This document shows, piece after piece, positions 12,640-24,269 of a stretch of DNA of 64,000 nucleotides; position 1 is the stretch's first letter; each line of letters opens with the position of its first letter. A model generated the notes under the pieces. That model did no database searches. It was not told the origin of the DNA and was given only the letters and a program-made list of their open reading frames with translations. The position numbers and the translations under genes are program-made. This DNA comes from Zhengitettix transpicula (Eukaryota; Arthropoda; Insecta; Orthoptera; Tetrigidae). The DNA lies in NCBI GenBank assembly GCA_037074705.1, contig CM073590.1, positions 93,674,947 to 93,738,946 on the forward strand. Direction: 5' to 3'.

Positions 12640-12870
12640 GGAATAGCAATAGCAAGGAGCTCGCGAGCTTTGCTCCGTCGTCGCGACAAGCTTTCCAAAT
12701 TCACTTTGGACTAGCTGTAGCAGCGCCGGGGCGTTCAATGGAGCACGACGAAGCCGTGACAATTTCCTGCTGTCACTTGCAGCAGCCTCAGGGAATCTTC
12801 CAGACTCCTGAGAGTACCTAAACTCTGTATCCACCAGTATGAACGTGATTGCCATATCCATCAAAATTCA
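12640..12870 (-). other. GC-richer intronic patch with an open frame
   Basis: Inside the Ig-gene intron, this patch is clearly GC-richer than its surroundings. On the minus strand it has a 75-codon open frame (12637-12864) without Ig, membrane or other recognisable signature. No convincing splice acceptor and donor pair was found. It could be an alternative or unrelated exon, a regulatory element or an old repeat. Confidence 0.25.
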
Positions 12871-13044
12871 GCCTCAATAATGCGAACGTCAAGGTGCTAT
12901 TATTAGTCCATTAATAATACACAGATTCCAATTTACAAATTCGTATTTTGATATTTAATCACTGACTTTAACAAGATCATGTTCACTGTATCGTAAATGA
13001 CAAATATAAATTCTTACAACAGATAATTAAGTGGCCGATAAAGA

Positions 13045-14015
13045 GACAAAATCGCAACATTTATGCAATCCTTGTTCCTTTCGTCAGGCGAGGAAAATCA
13101 TTTACGCTATAAAAACTACACGCCGCAAAAAACGTGACGAATTCAAAAACAAAAATATCATTTCAAAAACAAATGAGTTAACTTAACAATAATGGATTGT
13201 AACTAAAAATGAGTCTCACAGCATATGTATGTACGTTAATTGCAGTGATGCTAGACTTACTATGAAGCATTGTGGATATAATTATAGAACATTATCTGTT
13301 ATAAGTATCTAAATTACTTACAGTTTTGCCAGTCAGATATAACGAGTCGAAAGTAATGGCAATGTGGATGTTAAGGCACAAACGCCAGGGCCACTATTGT
13401 TGACTGAAGCGGAACGTGAACCCTCTGAAATGTTGTAGATCCACTACCCATGTGGAACGAACACACACAAAATTTTGAGGGAGTATTGCGTGAGTGAGAG
13501 CGTCAGGTATGCAAAACAGTTAAGTTGCCAATGAGTAAAGCTGATCAGACAGTTAGTGAGCAATTAGGTGTGCAAAGTTAACCGTTATTTATAAATGCAC
13601 CAATACGTTTTTCTTCTTGATCAAAAAATACAATGACCCAACTGACCACTATAGCAAACATTTTACGAAATTTTCAAGTGATTGTAATTTCTATTACATA
13701 GGGCCTATTAAATTTATTTAAAAACCCGATTCGAAGATTATCAAATCAAAAAATTCCATGGACCGACAAATATTTTAGATTCTAACAAGATGCACTATCC
13801 GAAAATTATTTTCTAAATTCTTTATATTAAACATAAGATCACTGCAATGAACGTACAATACGATTTTATGTATGTTAACAATAGTTATATCCAAGTATTG
13901 TTTAACTTATTAGTTTTTATATTAAAACTTTTGCTTATGATTTGGTCATTTGGTTACCTCACCTGACGAAAGCAACAAGAATTGCAGAAAGGTTGTATGT
14001 TATTTACTTTTTTAA
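13045..14015. mobile_element. Decayed Penelope-like element (P9), two orientations
   Basis: At 13590-13720 on the plus strand a decayed GIY-YIG segment reads SSDCNFYYIGP, matching the SCCNCNSCYIGQTKR of copy P5. At 13961-14005 the family's 3' module follows (ACCTGACGAAAG...AGAAAGGTTGTATG). At 13045-13095 the module appears in reverse orientation (ATCCTTGTTCCTTTCGTCAGG). So the two ends again point outward in opposite directions, as in the cleaner foldbacks. Heavily mutated. Confidence 0.65.
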
Positions 14016-14881
14016 CACATAATTATATCTGTTTATTGTCTAATTCAATATCCATTTTTCATTTCCATCTAATACAGCTGTTTTTATATTATCAATCATT
14101 TTAACTATATAAGCATTATATTTTAAATAAATTATTTTCCGGAAAAGAAAATATAATATTATTAATAATATAGAGTATATTGCTCGATTAAAAACACTAC
14201 TAGCCTATGAACTTGAATCGACTCACCTATTCAGAAATTGACTGTGTTGAAGAGTCCACAGTAGTTTCAAAACTAGCATATTTATTTTGCACCTCTATAT
14301 TGCAACTAACCTTTTAATAATTTAAGTAAAATAATCTTCAAAACAATATTTTTTCATATAATTTTGGCTTCATTAACTTGTCAATTAAAATATGATTTCC
14401 AGAAACCCTGTAATTTGTTTACAAAAGAACGACTGACTGATCCGTGGAAATCTTATTTTAATTCACACATTAATAAATGCCTATATTTTCTTAATCACTA
14501 TGTTTAATTTGGATATTTTTTACTTCATTTCATGAAATTACTTTTATATTTTATAATGATGAATATTTTTGCCAATATAACAAAGTATACGATAAAATAT
14601 TGATGACCTGTGTAAAATTGAAACTGATATATTTTTTAGACGTTGATAAACTTTTATGACAAGCACGTAGTTAGTTCAACGAATGTACAAGGTAAATTCC
14701 GTTTACATGTTCATTCTGGATAACATTCTTAAGAATTCCTCAATAATTCGGGTCTGATACACTACTTCACATAATATCCTAAAGATTTTTGAAGGATGTA
14801 TTGTTACAAACACTAAAGTGATCGGAGTTTTAGGTGATTAACAACTCATAACCAAACAAAATCTTATGTTAAAATGAAAGT

Positions 14882-15170
14882 AATTTACGTCTGATAGAAA
14901 TAATGAATAACAAAGCTAGCCAATACAGACAAAAAAAGGTAATATAAATACCACACAACGTTTCGGGGATCTTTGTCCCTTTCGTCAGGTGCTACGAAGA
15001 GCCTAGAGAATCACAACTGTACTGGTCAGTTTTGAGTGTTGTCAACTGACCAGTGCAGTTGTGTTTATCTAGTCTGTTGTTAGCACCTGACGAAAGGAAC
15101 AAGGATCTCCGAAACGTTGTGTGATATTTATATTACCCATTTTTTTCTATATTGGCTATCATTATTATTC
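14882..15170. mobile_element. Penelope-like foldback element, copy P2 (best preserved)
   Basis: A clean inverted repeat. The left arm (from about 14935) contains ACCACACAACGTTTC...CCTTTCGTCAGGTGCTA; the right arm contains TAGCACCTGACGAAAGG...CGAAACGTTGTGTG and ends TTGGCTATC. Near the centre, complementary stretches (ACTGGTCAGTTTTGAG and TTGTCAACTGACCAGTG) extend the fold. A transcript of either strand would form a long hairpin. There is no coding capacity. Confidence 0.85.
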
Positions 15171-16768
15171 AAAATCTTATGTTCTCGAATCTATAGCCTC
15201 AATTTAAATGGAAGAAAATGAATATTTTCCAATAAATATTTTCCCAAGGGAATATTCTGGTCGAACTTATCTGTGGTTTGGATATAATATAAATTTAAAC
15301 AATGTTTACTTTTTCACGTCGAAAGTCGACCTTCGGGCAATTTCTTTGGTCGGACTGCTCGACAGTGACGCTGTAGTTACAATACTAATAATTTCTCATA
15401 AAATTCACTTTACAACTATCGTTCTGAACCAACTACATCTTCTGACTGTCTTCTCTAACTAAACCTTTTATAAACACCAACTTTCAAGTTAAGTGCAGTT
15501 ACCATATACCCTACCCTTCTTAACCCATCACATTGCGACTGTCAGCCAATTCGATCTCTTAAATCTGATAATTGTCCAGACCTAGGCAATCTACAAAGTT
15601 TAAATATATTAGAACAATAATATTTTCATCGTGTAATAATCATTTCACACGAAGTTTTCATCTCAATTCCTGATTTGTCGTTCAAAACAATATCTGTATG
15701 CAATTTTCTGTGACTATTCCTCCTCTAATTTTTTCAGTGTACACAACTAGCATAACTAACGACAGATTTCAAAGGCGTAAAACTGTAGGTATGTTACTAC
15801 TATAAGAATTAACAGGTAAAATCAAAAGGCAAAATATTTTTAACGTTTCAAGATTCTACATTAGAAAATTCAAACACATAAATTTATTAAATGTGAGACT
15901 TTAATCGTAGTATTAGAATGACTTATATATTTTTACTCTTTTGTTACTCAAAACAATTTTAAATTCATATTCAAATAAAAATAGGTATCTTTCAGTCACG
16001 TTGTTTCTCTAGATTTTTAATTTCAGAAAATGTTTATAAAAATTCTTATATTTATATTTGAGATTATAATTCACTTTCGATGACTAGCCAATAAGATTGT
16101 TATAAAAATTATAATATATTTTATGACATATTTATTGAAATTGTATTTAAAAAAAAACAAAATATAGTCATCAAACAAATGGTATAGTAATAAGAGAAAC
16201 ATAATATTATGGAAAATGAAATCCACGAACATTACATTTACGGGCACGTCTATTTTTTTAATGATCAAACGGAAATTACAAGGAAAATATTTTTAAAACA
16301 AACTTTCACCCTAAATTTACTAGAACTTGTCACAGAAGTTAAACCCGGTTTATACGCCTGACGCGTTTATTTGAGTCTGTTCTGATCTCCGGAAATTATA
16401 GTTGCTATCAGAAGTTTACATATTTGACTCTTATTACTGCACCCTTGTCCGCGTATATATAGATACTATAAGAAATAAAGAAACAGAATATTATACACGT
16501 TATAATATATTTTTAATCGTATATCTGTTTCAAGCACAATATCAAATATCTTTACGTAATAGGGAAATCACGGCAAAACAATTAACTGCTACAGGAAATA
16601 CTAGGTTCCCAATTATATGTGTTTTTTTTACATTATTATGGCATGTTAACTACGGAACGTATTTCAAACAACTGATTTAGATGAATTCGCGGTCACTTTA
16701 CCATCTTTATAAAATGAAGTTAGGTTTTGTTATATACGTTTAACCCATTTTTCAGATGTTTTGCTTAC

Positions 16769-16920
16769 CGTAGTCTGAGGATGACGAAGAGGCTCACCAT
16801 CTAGAACCCAAGTGATCCTGGCAGGAGGCACGGAACCCCATGTCGTGCAGGTGAGATTGTGAAGCTTTCCGGCAGAGAGCAATTTATCTTCCGTAACCAC
16901 TTGCACTCCTTTCGGTTTGA
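16769..16920 (-). CDS. Sidestep-family Ig receptor, internal exon (first half of an Ig domain)
   Basis: A 152-bp minus-strand exon: two bases finish a codon begun in the upstream exon, then 50 codons end in phase 0. It encodes the A to C' strands of an Ig domain: KPKGVQVV, then LSAGKLHNLTCTTWGSVPP, then ARITWVLDGEPL. The first core cysteine is in NLTC (also an N-glycosylation sequon), and the core tryptophan is in ITW. The GSxPPAxITW block is characteristic of Sidestep-type domains. The acceptor is a strong pyrimidine tract ending TTGTTGCAG (AG at 16921-16922) and the donor is GTAAGC at 16763-16768. The open frame extends further upstream through the acceptor tract, but that part is intronic. 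Joined to exon 8720-8864 it gives a complete Ig domain, with 23 residues between ITW and the NTTTS strand, as I recall for this family. Confidence 0.88.
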
Positions 16921-17684
16921 CTGCAACAATAAGAAGAAACGACTCTATTATTTCGGTTATTCCAGAAAACAGATTAAAGAAACATTGTGTCATATTGTCA
17001 GCTTTTCATACTCATAAAATATACTTCCAATAAATAATTTTGCATCCGTACATATGTTCTTACTGATTTTGGAAATTGATCGGCAAAATATTGCTAATGA
17101 ATCCCATCTGCAATAGGCTAAGACATTTATTTTCTCTGCTAATAATCGCTTGAATGAAGAATAGAATATTCATTTATCAATGATGAGTAAAGTATAAAAG
17201 GTGCATTATATATAATTAAAAATGTAATACTGAAAGTAATGGTCAATTACGCTTATATAAAAATATTAAAATAGGTATTTTATGTTCATAAAAATATATA
17301 TCAAGGTAAGTATTTACTGTTCTTATAACAAGAGCGGAACTAAAAATTATATTTACAGTGAAATAATTAATAGTTCATGCGGACTATTTGCACTACACTT
17401 GTAATAATATTGCAAATACTGTAATGGGGAATAAGTTATCATGATTTTCAATCTATAATAAATAATAAATGTTATAATGACTTTTTTAAAAAATAAATAT
17501 GACAAATACCAGCCTATTAGCCAGAATAAAATTATTATCTAACTTACAACAACGTTTCATTCCTAATTGGGACCCCTTTAGGTGTACAATTTCGATTAAA
17601 TTCAGTTATCTAAAAACATTAAGAAAGAAAAATCTTATCCATATGATAATATTAATCCAATTATGTATATGTATGTAGATGCTT
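16921..17684. other. Presumed upstream intron, AT-rich
   Basis: Starts with the acceptor tract of the Ig exon. No further minus-strand exon is recognised here. Confidence 0.5.
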
Positions 17685-18450
17685 CCCAGCGGATTTTTTC
17701 GGACCCTCCTAAGAGGGAACGGGGATGTCTTGATACCTAAATCCCAGCAGGCTGGGTCCTGCACCCAGAGTAGGATATAAGAAATAATTTGCCTTCAAAA
17801 CCACATACTTACGCGAGTCAGACTCCAACGTGCGTCAGGCTGGGACGTGGAGAACCAAAACCCAACTGAGCAACAGAGACCCTGGCGGATAGATAAAGGA
17901 TCCGACGCACCCCGATGTACCAATTTGCCCGTGGACGGCTTTGGTCGGCCGCGCTCATAGCTCCGTTAGCACGAGTGCTCAGGGTCCCCCGCTCAGGGTG
18001 GGGATGCACTTGCCCGAAGGCCATTGAAACTTTTCGGCAAATTCTAGTTTCCCAGAATGGCTCTCAAGTTAGGGCTATATCCCTCACACAGCAACAGACT
18101 ATTGCTACGAGGAGAATTATGGCCAGGCAGTTTCGTCATCGGATTACTAAGAGGTGGACACAAGTCCCCACCACTGGACATCTTAGCCTCCCGTAGTGCG
18201 GTTGGAGCTGGGGTAACCAACACCTTACACACCCCAGAATGCTGAATGACCACCTTGAGTCAACATCCACCATCTACTGGCAGAACAGGAAGATAGCTTC
18301 TCTGAAGGACCCCTAAGAGAACCACGCGCCCTCCCTTCCTCCTCACCTTCCCAAGTGCCGCAACCGCGGGAAGGTATTTCTCCTAGAGTTCAGCAGTACT
18401 CCTCCAACTACCTGTAACAGTCGCGGTTCTAAGGTGCTTTCGCAGCCTTT
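17685..18450. other. GC-rich block of unknown nature
   Basis: About 770 bp with a sharp rise in G+C between AT-rich flanks. Overlapping open frames occur on both strands (17818-18024 minus, 17915-18196 plus, 18044-18253 minus, 18057-18245 plus), all without known motifs, which argues for composition rather than coding. On the minus strand near 17862-17885 a TTGCTCAGTTGG string resembles a tRNA A-box, but no correctly spaced B-box follows. It may be an old repeat insertion or a CpG-rich regulatory region. Confidence 0.35.
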
Positions 18451-19405
18451 CCCATACATTATGTATTATTATAATTAATTGATTACTTACAATTTATTAT
18501 ATGAAAATTAAGATAAATTTCTAACTTGCGGTTTGTACAAGCACTGCGGCCGAAATGACTGTTATTGACACATCTGTTGTAGTATTGTTGAATTTTAACA
18601 TAACAATGAAAATAAAAAATTATATAACAGAACTATTTCCAAGTTCAAAGACTCTCACATCTACTCTCGTGATAAACAACCTACATCCCTTTTTATTTTG
18701 GCCTGGCCTTCTAAGTGACATAATACCTCTTTGGCCTAAAAATATGAAGTGGTTATAATAATCCGGCCAGTCAGTGCATGTTGTCCTTTTAATATAAATT
18801 TAAATCTACAGTTTGAGATACAAAATATTTTAAAAATTATTTTCCCCTTTTTCTCTTTTTTTTTATCGGTTTGTCCGTTTCACCATACAAATTCCACTAA
18901 ACAACATGTTAGATTGGACTAACATTTCAGCTTAATTTTAAGTCAATAGCAAAGCTGTATAAAACTGGAGAGCTAATTCTATTACTTAAGTGTGACGAAT
19001 ATCGATGAGAATATAAACGAATGTACCAACAGATTTTACAAATAGTGCCACCTAGAAGTTTAGGATGTAAGAAGAAAAGTAAGTAGAATGATACAAATAA
19101 TAATCGTGCAATACGACAAGGTTTATGGAAGGAAATTTGAAAAGAGAGAGAACATAACAGATGGATGAAAATAAATCTGTATTGCATTCTATTGCGTGTC
19201 AATGAGACAGGCCATTTTCAAATAAGAGAATGATACACGTTTCTGTGTATAGGTAGTATATACATTGCAATGTAACAAGTTTTATGGAGGTTACACCTTG
19301 AAAAGGAGTAAAAACTGATAGAACGTATTGTCTATAAGAGTAGTAAAATATGTTACTCGAATATGTAAATAACTGAGTGGTATTATTGGAATACAATTTT
19401 TAACG
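18451..19405. other. No recognised feature
   Basis: AT-rich; open frames of 60-90 codons on both strands lack any domain signature. Confidence 0.5.
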
Positions 19406-19635
19406 TTGAAATACTTAAAAATTAAGGAATAAGAAAGATAGCCAATTCAGACAAAAAATTGTGTTCTTTTGAGTGTTGTCAACTGACAAGTGCAATTGTG
19501 TTTCTCTAGGCTCTTCTTAGCACCTGACGACAGGCACAAGGATCCCAAAAACGTTGTGTGGTATTTATATTATCACTTTTTTGTCTGAATTGGCTATTTT
19601 TCTTATTCATTATTTTCAATCAGACGTAAATTTAT
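19406..19635 (+). mobile_element. Penelope-like terminal module, copy P3
   Basis: Starts AATAAGAAAGATAGCCAATTC and ends with the reverse complement of the same string (GAATTGGCTAT...CTTATTCATT), then the AGACGTAAATT flank that recurs beside other copies. It contains TTTGAGTGTTGTCAACTGACA, CACCTGACGACAGG and AACGTTGTGTGG. The left arm is largely deleted, leaving a 16-bp terminal inverted repeat. Confidence 0.8.
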
Positions 19636-20390
19636 CACGAACGGTTTACTTAATTGAAAATGTTATACTTAAATATCACTATCATCATATAATTAATAAA
19701 TGTAATATTGTAGTTATTTCATTTTTATTACTCTGATGTAAGGTATATAGTTTTATTTCTTTCAGATCGTCGTAGTCCGAGAAGTTCGAAATAACTACCA
19801 CAAATCTTGTTGTAGTTAAGAGCCAGAAAATATTAATTACTACTATACTATAATAATTTCGTCCAATATATTTCCACAATGTACAGAACTATATTCCTGT
19901 ATGTGTACAAATGTGTTATTGTGTATATACCACCGTATAAATGTACACATATTACAGCACTACAGAATTTCAATGAAATAAACACCGTGATATATCCTGG
20001 TCATTTACGATAGTTTTCAACCTTATGTCTGGATGTTAATGAGCAAATGTTGAGCGTGTTCCAACATGGTTTATATGGCAGAGAGTCCGATGCTTGCTCG
20101 ATGTTCCTGTTGCCGTTGCCCGAGTGTACATATGTGACGGTCGCTGCAGATCTGCGCACCCAATTTATGCTCCATGTTGCCATATTTCTATATTAAAGCG
20201 CAATTTACAACCAGCAGTCGTGCGGCGTTGTTTATGTGGCAGTGGGATCATGAAGAAGTAATGAGGGGTCAGTTCTGTGCCCGCTGTATTGCATAACGGG
20301 GCTAGTTGCGTATATAAGGATCAAACTGTGACTATCAAGGAATACCTCATGATATAGTACATTTCACTGTAAAACGTTGAAATAGTTACA
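19636..20390. other. No firm feature; one small candidate frame
   Basis: A 60-codon minus-strand frame at 20001-20183 begins in a fair start context (GAAATGG) and has fewer AT-rich codons than its surroundings, but shows no domain. A TATATA-like string lies upstream at about 20310. I cannot support a gene. Confidence 0.3.
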
Positions 20391-20843
20391 ATAATAAAAG
20401 GTGTATTATTTCTTTATCAAAAGTATAGGTAATAATAGTTTCCAAAGATTTAAGGAACGAAATGAGGCATGTATATGTAAAAATATTAACGAAAAAAAAT
20501 CTTAATATATTTATACTAATGTAATTGAAATAAAATGAAAATTTTAACTTAAATACTTTTAAATTGGACAAACAAAATATTTATTAAATATATTTTTTCA
20601 TATTTATGATATTCCAAAACGAGTGAATAGTTTTCTTCTTGTCTGTTACAAAGACCTGATTGTTACGTTCAAACAAATATGTAGACGTTATTTTCTTTTT
20701 AGGATTATTATTGTTACGCTAATTGATCACACTCTTGACTGCTGTTGGTTCGTCACGTTTCGATTCCTATCCAATTAACTGGGATTCGATATATAATAAA
20801 AGGTGTATTATTTCTTTATCAAAAGTATAGGTAATAATAGTTT
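20391..20843. repeat. Exact 51-bp direct repeat
   Basis: The 51 bases at 20391-20441 recur without mismatch at 20793-20843 (starting ATAATAAAAGGTGTATTATT, ending AATAATAGTTT), 402 bp apart. The intervening DNA is unrelated to the repeat. This is too long for a normal target-site duplication and points to a local duplication event. Confidence 0.9.
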
Positions 20844-21384
20844 GTAATCATGTGAAGTCCCATAGAGTCCAAATATGTCTGAAAGCTTGATGGTTTTGCT
20901 CCACGAACTACAATTATAGTATTCTAGTGGTCTTCAGATCCGTGCAATTTCAAGTTGAAGGTCCTTGTTGACTACAGTCACGCTCGGAGTGTTGTGCTCT
21001 AAGTATTCGAAATACCCACAGGATCTTCACTTGATCATTTTAAATCATTTCTTATTCTTTATGTTCTCATCAGTTTTTGTTTATTGGAAACCTGTACGTT
21101 TTACATAAATATCATTGAATCATAGTGGCCGTCTTGTTTTCAATCCGCATATCAGGTATTCAACACTTCCATCAGAATTTTTTCTGAAATTGTATAATTA
21201 ATACAATTATATAAATAAAAATAAATTAGTATAAAATTATTTTTATTTACTAACCATTTAACGATCATAATGTAGAAGATATCTTTGTTTATAATTTTAT
21301 CAAACTCACGGTCGTTTTAAGGGCCGACGATTCTAGGCACTATTACTATAGCGCTGTTCAGTCAAAAAATCTTGTTTTTTTATG
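20844..21384. other. No recognised feature
   Basis: AT-rich; nothing supported. Confidence 0.5.
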
Positions 21385-21663
21385 GTAACAGGCTACATGA
21401 GGGTAATCCACATAGTGGCAACTCCCCTTTAATAGCATAGGAAGGGATTTGAAAGGGAGGATGCGGAAGGTTAGAGGAAGGTAGCCAAGGGTTAACTAGG
21501 GCCCCCGGGCAATAGTTTCCTTAAACCATAGCCCGGGGGCCCTAGTTAACCCTTGGCTACCTTCCTCTACCCTTCCGCATCCCCCCTTTCAGATCCCTTC
21601 CTATGCTATTAAAAGGGAGTATTAATTATACACCATGTGGATTATCCTCATGTATCCTGTTAC
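21385..21663. repeat. Near-perfect palindrome of the R470 repeat (copy B)
   Basis: The left arm, about 21385-21510 (GTAACAGGCTACATGAGGG to CTAGGGCCCCCGGGC), and the right arm, about 21531-21663 (GCCCGGGGGCCCTAG to CCTCATGTATCCTGTTAC), are inverted copies of the 3' portion of R470 around a roughly 20-base loop. The arms differ at few positions, mostly small indels near the outer end. The outer right edge is followed by a run of A. Confidence 0.95.
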
Positions 21664-22500
21664 CCAAAAAAAACTTACAGCTCCAATGTGTTAAGTAACT
21701 TAAAACAGTTTGTATTTTTTACAGAGGCTACCCAGTTAACTATTGTAAGATCTGATCCAGGCTCTCAACTTCTCGAATTTTAAACAAACCCTTCTAAAGA
21801 AAAGTTGATTTCATTTAAATATGCATATTTGAAAATATATAATTCTTAAATTTGTGTTATCTCACTATACGAAAGCGACGTCTTACATTACTTCTTAAGA
21901 ATTTATGTGTAATTAATTTATTGATTAAGCTTTCGAAGAAAATATGCATGAAACGCTAGGATTACAATGTTTGTTCGTAACGTTTGTTTAAGAATAATTA
22001 TTTTAATAAGAATTTTATCAAAGATGACGATAATGTTAGAGACTAAAATCGTCAAATCAGCAACGGAATGAATTCAGCTGGTATTTAAGAGAAACTAAAT
22101 GAAGAAATTGAAGCGCTTTGATGAACAGGCTCCTTAAAGCGCTAAATCTCTCGTCAAATAATTTAATTTTTCATGTGCCAATTTTCTATTATTTTTAAAT
22201 GATCTAAACAACATTTTCAACATTTCGCGGTTATATTGTAATATTTAACTACTGGGTGTAATATGATGGTTGTGATTTAGTTATTGTAAAATACAATTTT
22301 AATTATTTAATAATGAAAACAATAATGAAAATTTGAATTTAAGTTATGAAACAGCATTATTCAAATAATTATAAAAACTTCCCCTTTTTCTCTTGAATCT
22401 TACAAATATCTTGGGCTGAACCACAACATGATATATTGAATTTAATTGAATAAACTGGAGACTCTGTCATTACGATGCTACAAAAAATATATATTCACGA
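21664..22500. other. No recognised feature
   Basis: AT-rich; nothing supported. Confidence 0.5.
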
Positions 22501-23174
22501 TACCGTGACGCCGGATTTCTATTTGATGTGATTGGTGGTGTGCGGTGCGCTGGGTTGCGACGGATGGCTTCGCTGACTTGTGAAGGATCTGCCGCGTGCA
22601 TCATTGGGCGGCGTCGGACAGATGGTGCAACCTCTCAACTTTGCGCTGGATGATTTAATGCTCGGGTCGTGAGCTAGATCCAACTGCCCTTTTCTGTGTC
22701 TGGTCACCGACTGCACTTCACTTGCACTTTCAAACTACTGCCAATTTTGTTTGGATGCCATTGGTTGGTCTCAGCCAAAATGGCCACCAATGCTAAACTA
22801 AATTCTCCCATATGTCTGAAATTTTGTTGCCCTCGTCTGCGAAACAGATGTTTCCGGGTTGCAATTTGTTAAGCCTAATAATTTCGGTCATCACTCGAAG
22901 CTGTCAGGCACCTTATTTAACGTCTTCTTCTTTGCGGGCCCATTCTCTAGTTCTTCCTTTGTCCACAAAAGGAATGCAGGCCACCTTTCAGTACATCCAT
23001 ATAACCAAACAGCGGCTTCCACCTCCAAATAACTGTATCAAAATTTACTGTATCAATAATTATATATAAATATTTCAAACAGTAACCATAACAAGGCTGC
23101 AAGAATATAGGATTGGTTCTGATTGGAAGTTGCCCTAGTAAAGATAAAATTGAAGAAACTTTGAGCCAGTATAA
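22501..23174 (-). mobile_element. Leader and 5' internal region of an LTR retroelement, truncated
   Basis: This directly follows, on the minus strand, the LTR at 23175-24239. The first internal bases resemble the primer-binding region after the related LTR at 42474-43652 (TTACATT...TGGCT...AAAGT in both). The region is GC-richer than its surroundings. It holds a short frame at 22793-22891 starting MTEIIRLNKLQPGN, which could be the beginning of a gag-like ORF but ends after 32 codons. No protease, reverse transcriptase or integrase motif follows, so the element is truncated or broken. Confidence 0.4.
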
Positions 23175-24239
23175 TGTAAGCCTATATATATTGTAGTAAC
23201 CACACAGGGTATAAGTAAAAAAATTTATAAGCTTTGATTTTAACAAGCAAATTTATTAACACAAGAAGGAAATTACAATTGAATTTAATATTTTACCATT
23301 ATAATAAGAAACTCTTGCTCTCATGGGTGTCTACTGGGTTTGACAACGGACAGAATCGAACTATTAAAAAGACCCAACATTTAAGTTTTAAATTAAACAA
23401 AAGTATCTACCAAATTTATTAATGAACTTAACCTATAGATTGCTTCTAACTTTATTATCAAAAGAAGAGAACGACATCTGACTGTTATCCTTTCATAACG
23501 TTTACATCTGTTAATATTATGCATTCCAACTTACGGTTTCTCAGGTTTACTTCGACTCGTTCTTAAGACACTCACTTTATAGCCTTGACATTCACTCACT
23601 GACTCTAACACAATATCACTGGTTCGCCGTGACACTCCTTGACGTCGTTGGCTGCATCCAGGTCGCCTACCATCGAAGACAGGTCAAATTCTCCTACTCA
23701 TACAGATAGAGCTTCTGTATTTTAAAAATGTTTATAGCTGTTATGGTTTTGCTGACTGATGCTGACTGTCGCTGACTGACTAAATGTCGAGGTTCACCGA
23801 ACCCCTCTCCTACGCTGACTCTCGCTGACCGTCTCTCGTTCCTCTCCCACGCTAACTGTGTCTGTCTCCTCTCCCACGTTAACTCCAACTGTCCACACAA
23901 TAGGTTATTTCCCCTATATTTACCACCAGCCTCCTTGTTTTTCTCTTGATGCAAAGTTTCGTCGCAACGGCGCGGTGACAGAATCCCATTACTGAAATTT
24001 ACGTCCCGGCCAATGGAGTCCTTCCGTCTTCCGAAACAATCACTCTTTAGACCTAATTGCCGCACCGTCACACTGTCTCTACAAATTATGACTTCCTCTC
24101 TGCCGCTCACCAGCACTCATCCTAGATAAAGGTCTTACCGCTCCGTCTTGTCACCTCACCCGCGGTTACTTTTCCCACGCATTCTCTTTACGACATGTGC
24201 GCTGTTTTTAATCCAATGCATTATATTAAATGCATTACA
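23175..24239 (-). repeat. Long terminal repeat, minus strand (family L1 copy 2)
   Basis: A 1.07-kb sequence homologous, in inverted orientation, to 42474-43652. On the minus strand it begins TGTAATGC and shares blocks such as GACAAGACGGAGCGG, TTTGACC-TGTCTTCGATGGTA, GTTAGAGTCAGTG, CTATAAAGTG and TTCTGTCCGTTGTCAAACCC in the same order. The 3' edge (near 23175) is set by alignment to the ATTACA end of the other copy. A 140-codon minus-strand open frame (23694-24116) lies inside the LTR, lacks any domain and is considered spurious. Confidence 0.75.
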
Positions 24240-24269
24240 ATATGTACTAATAATTACCTTGACCTATTA

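Larger units (their letters stand above)
8865..16768 (-). other. Intron of the Ig-domain gene (about 7.9 kb)
   Basis: Bounded by donor GTAAGC (plus 16763-16768 reversed) and the acceptor ending ATTACAG at 8865. Both flanking exons are phase 0 here. The intron carries Penelope-like foldbacks at 10225-10523 and 14882-15170, an inverted-repeat element at 10788-11565, a Penelope-like relic at 13045-14015 and a GC-richer patch at 12640-12870. No extra exon is needed, because the two Ig halves fit the expected domain length. Confidence 0.75.

Noticed and set aside
16402..16680. 92-codon plus-strand frame just beside the Ig exon
   Set aside because: AT-rich chance composition, intronic position, no domain.
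17862..17885. tRNA/SINE head suggested by TTGCTCAGTTGG on the minus strand
   Set aside because: No B-box at the right distance; the GGTTCTCC string is too close.
18044..18253. Overlapping frames on both strands in the GC-rich block
   Set aside because: Frames open on both strands at once indicate base composition, not coding.
23694..24116. 140-codon minus-strand frame
   Set aside because: Lies entirely inside an LTR with a homologue at 42.5-43.7 kb where the frame is not kept.
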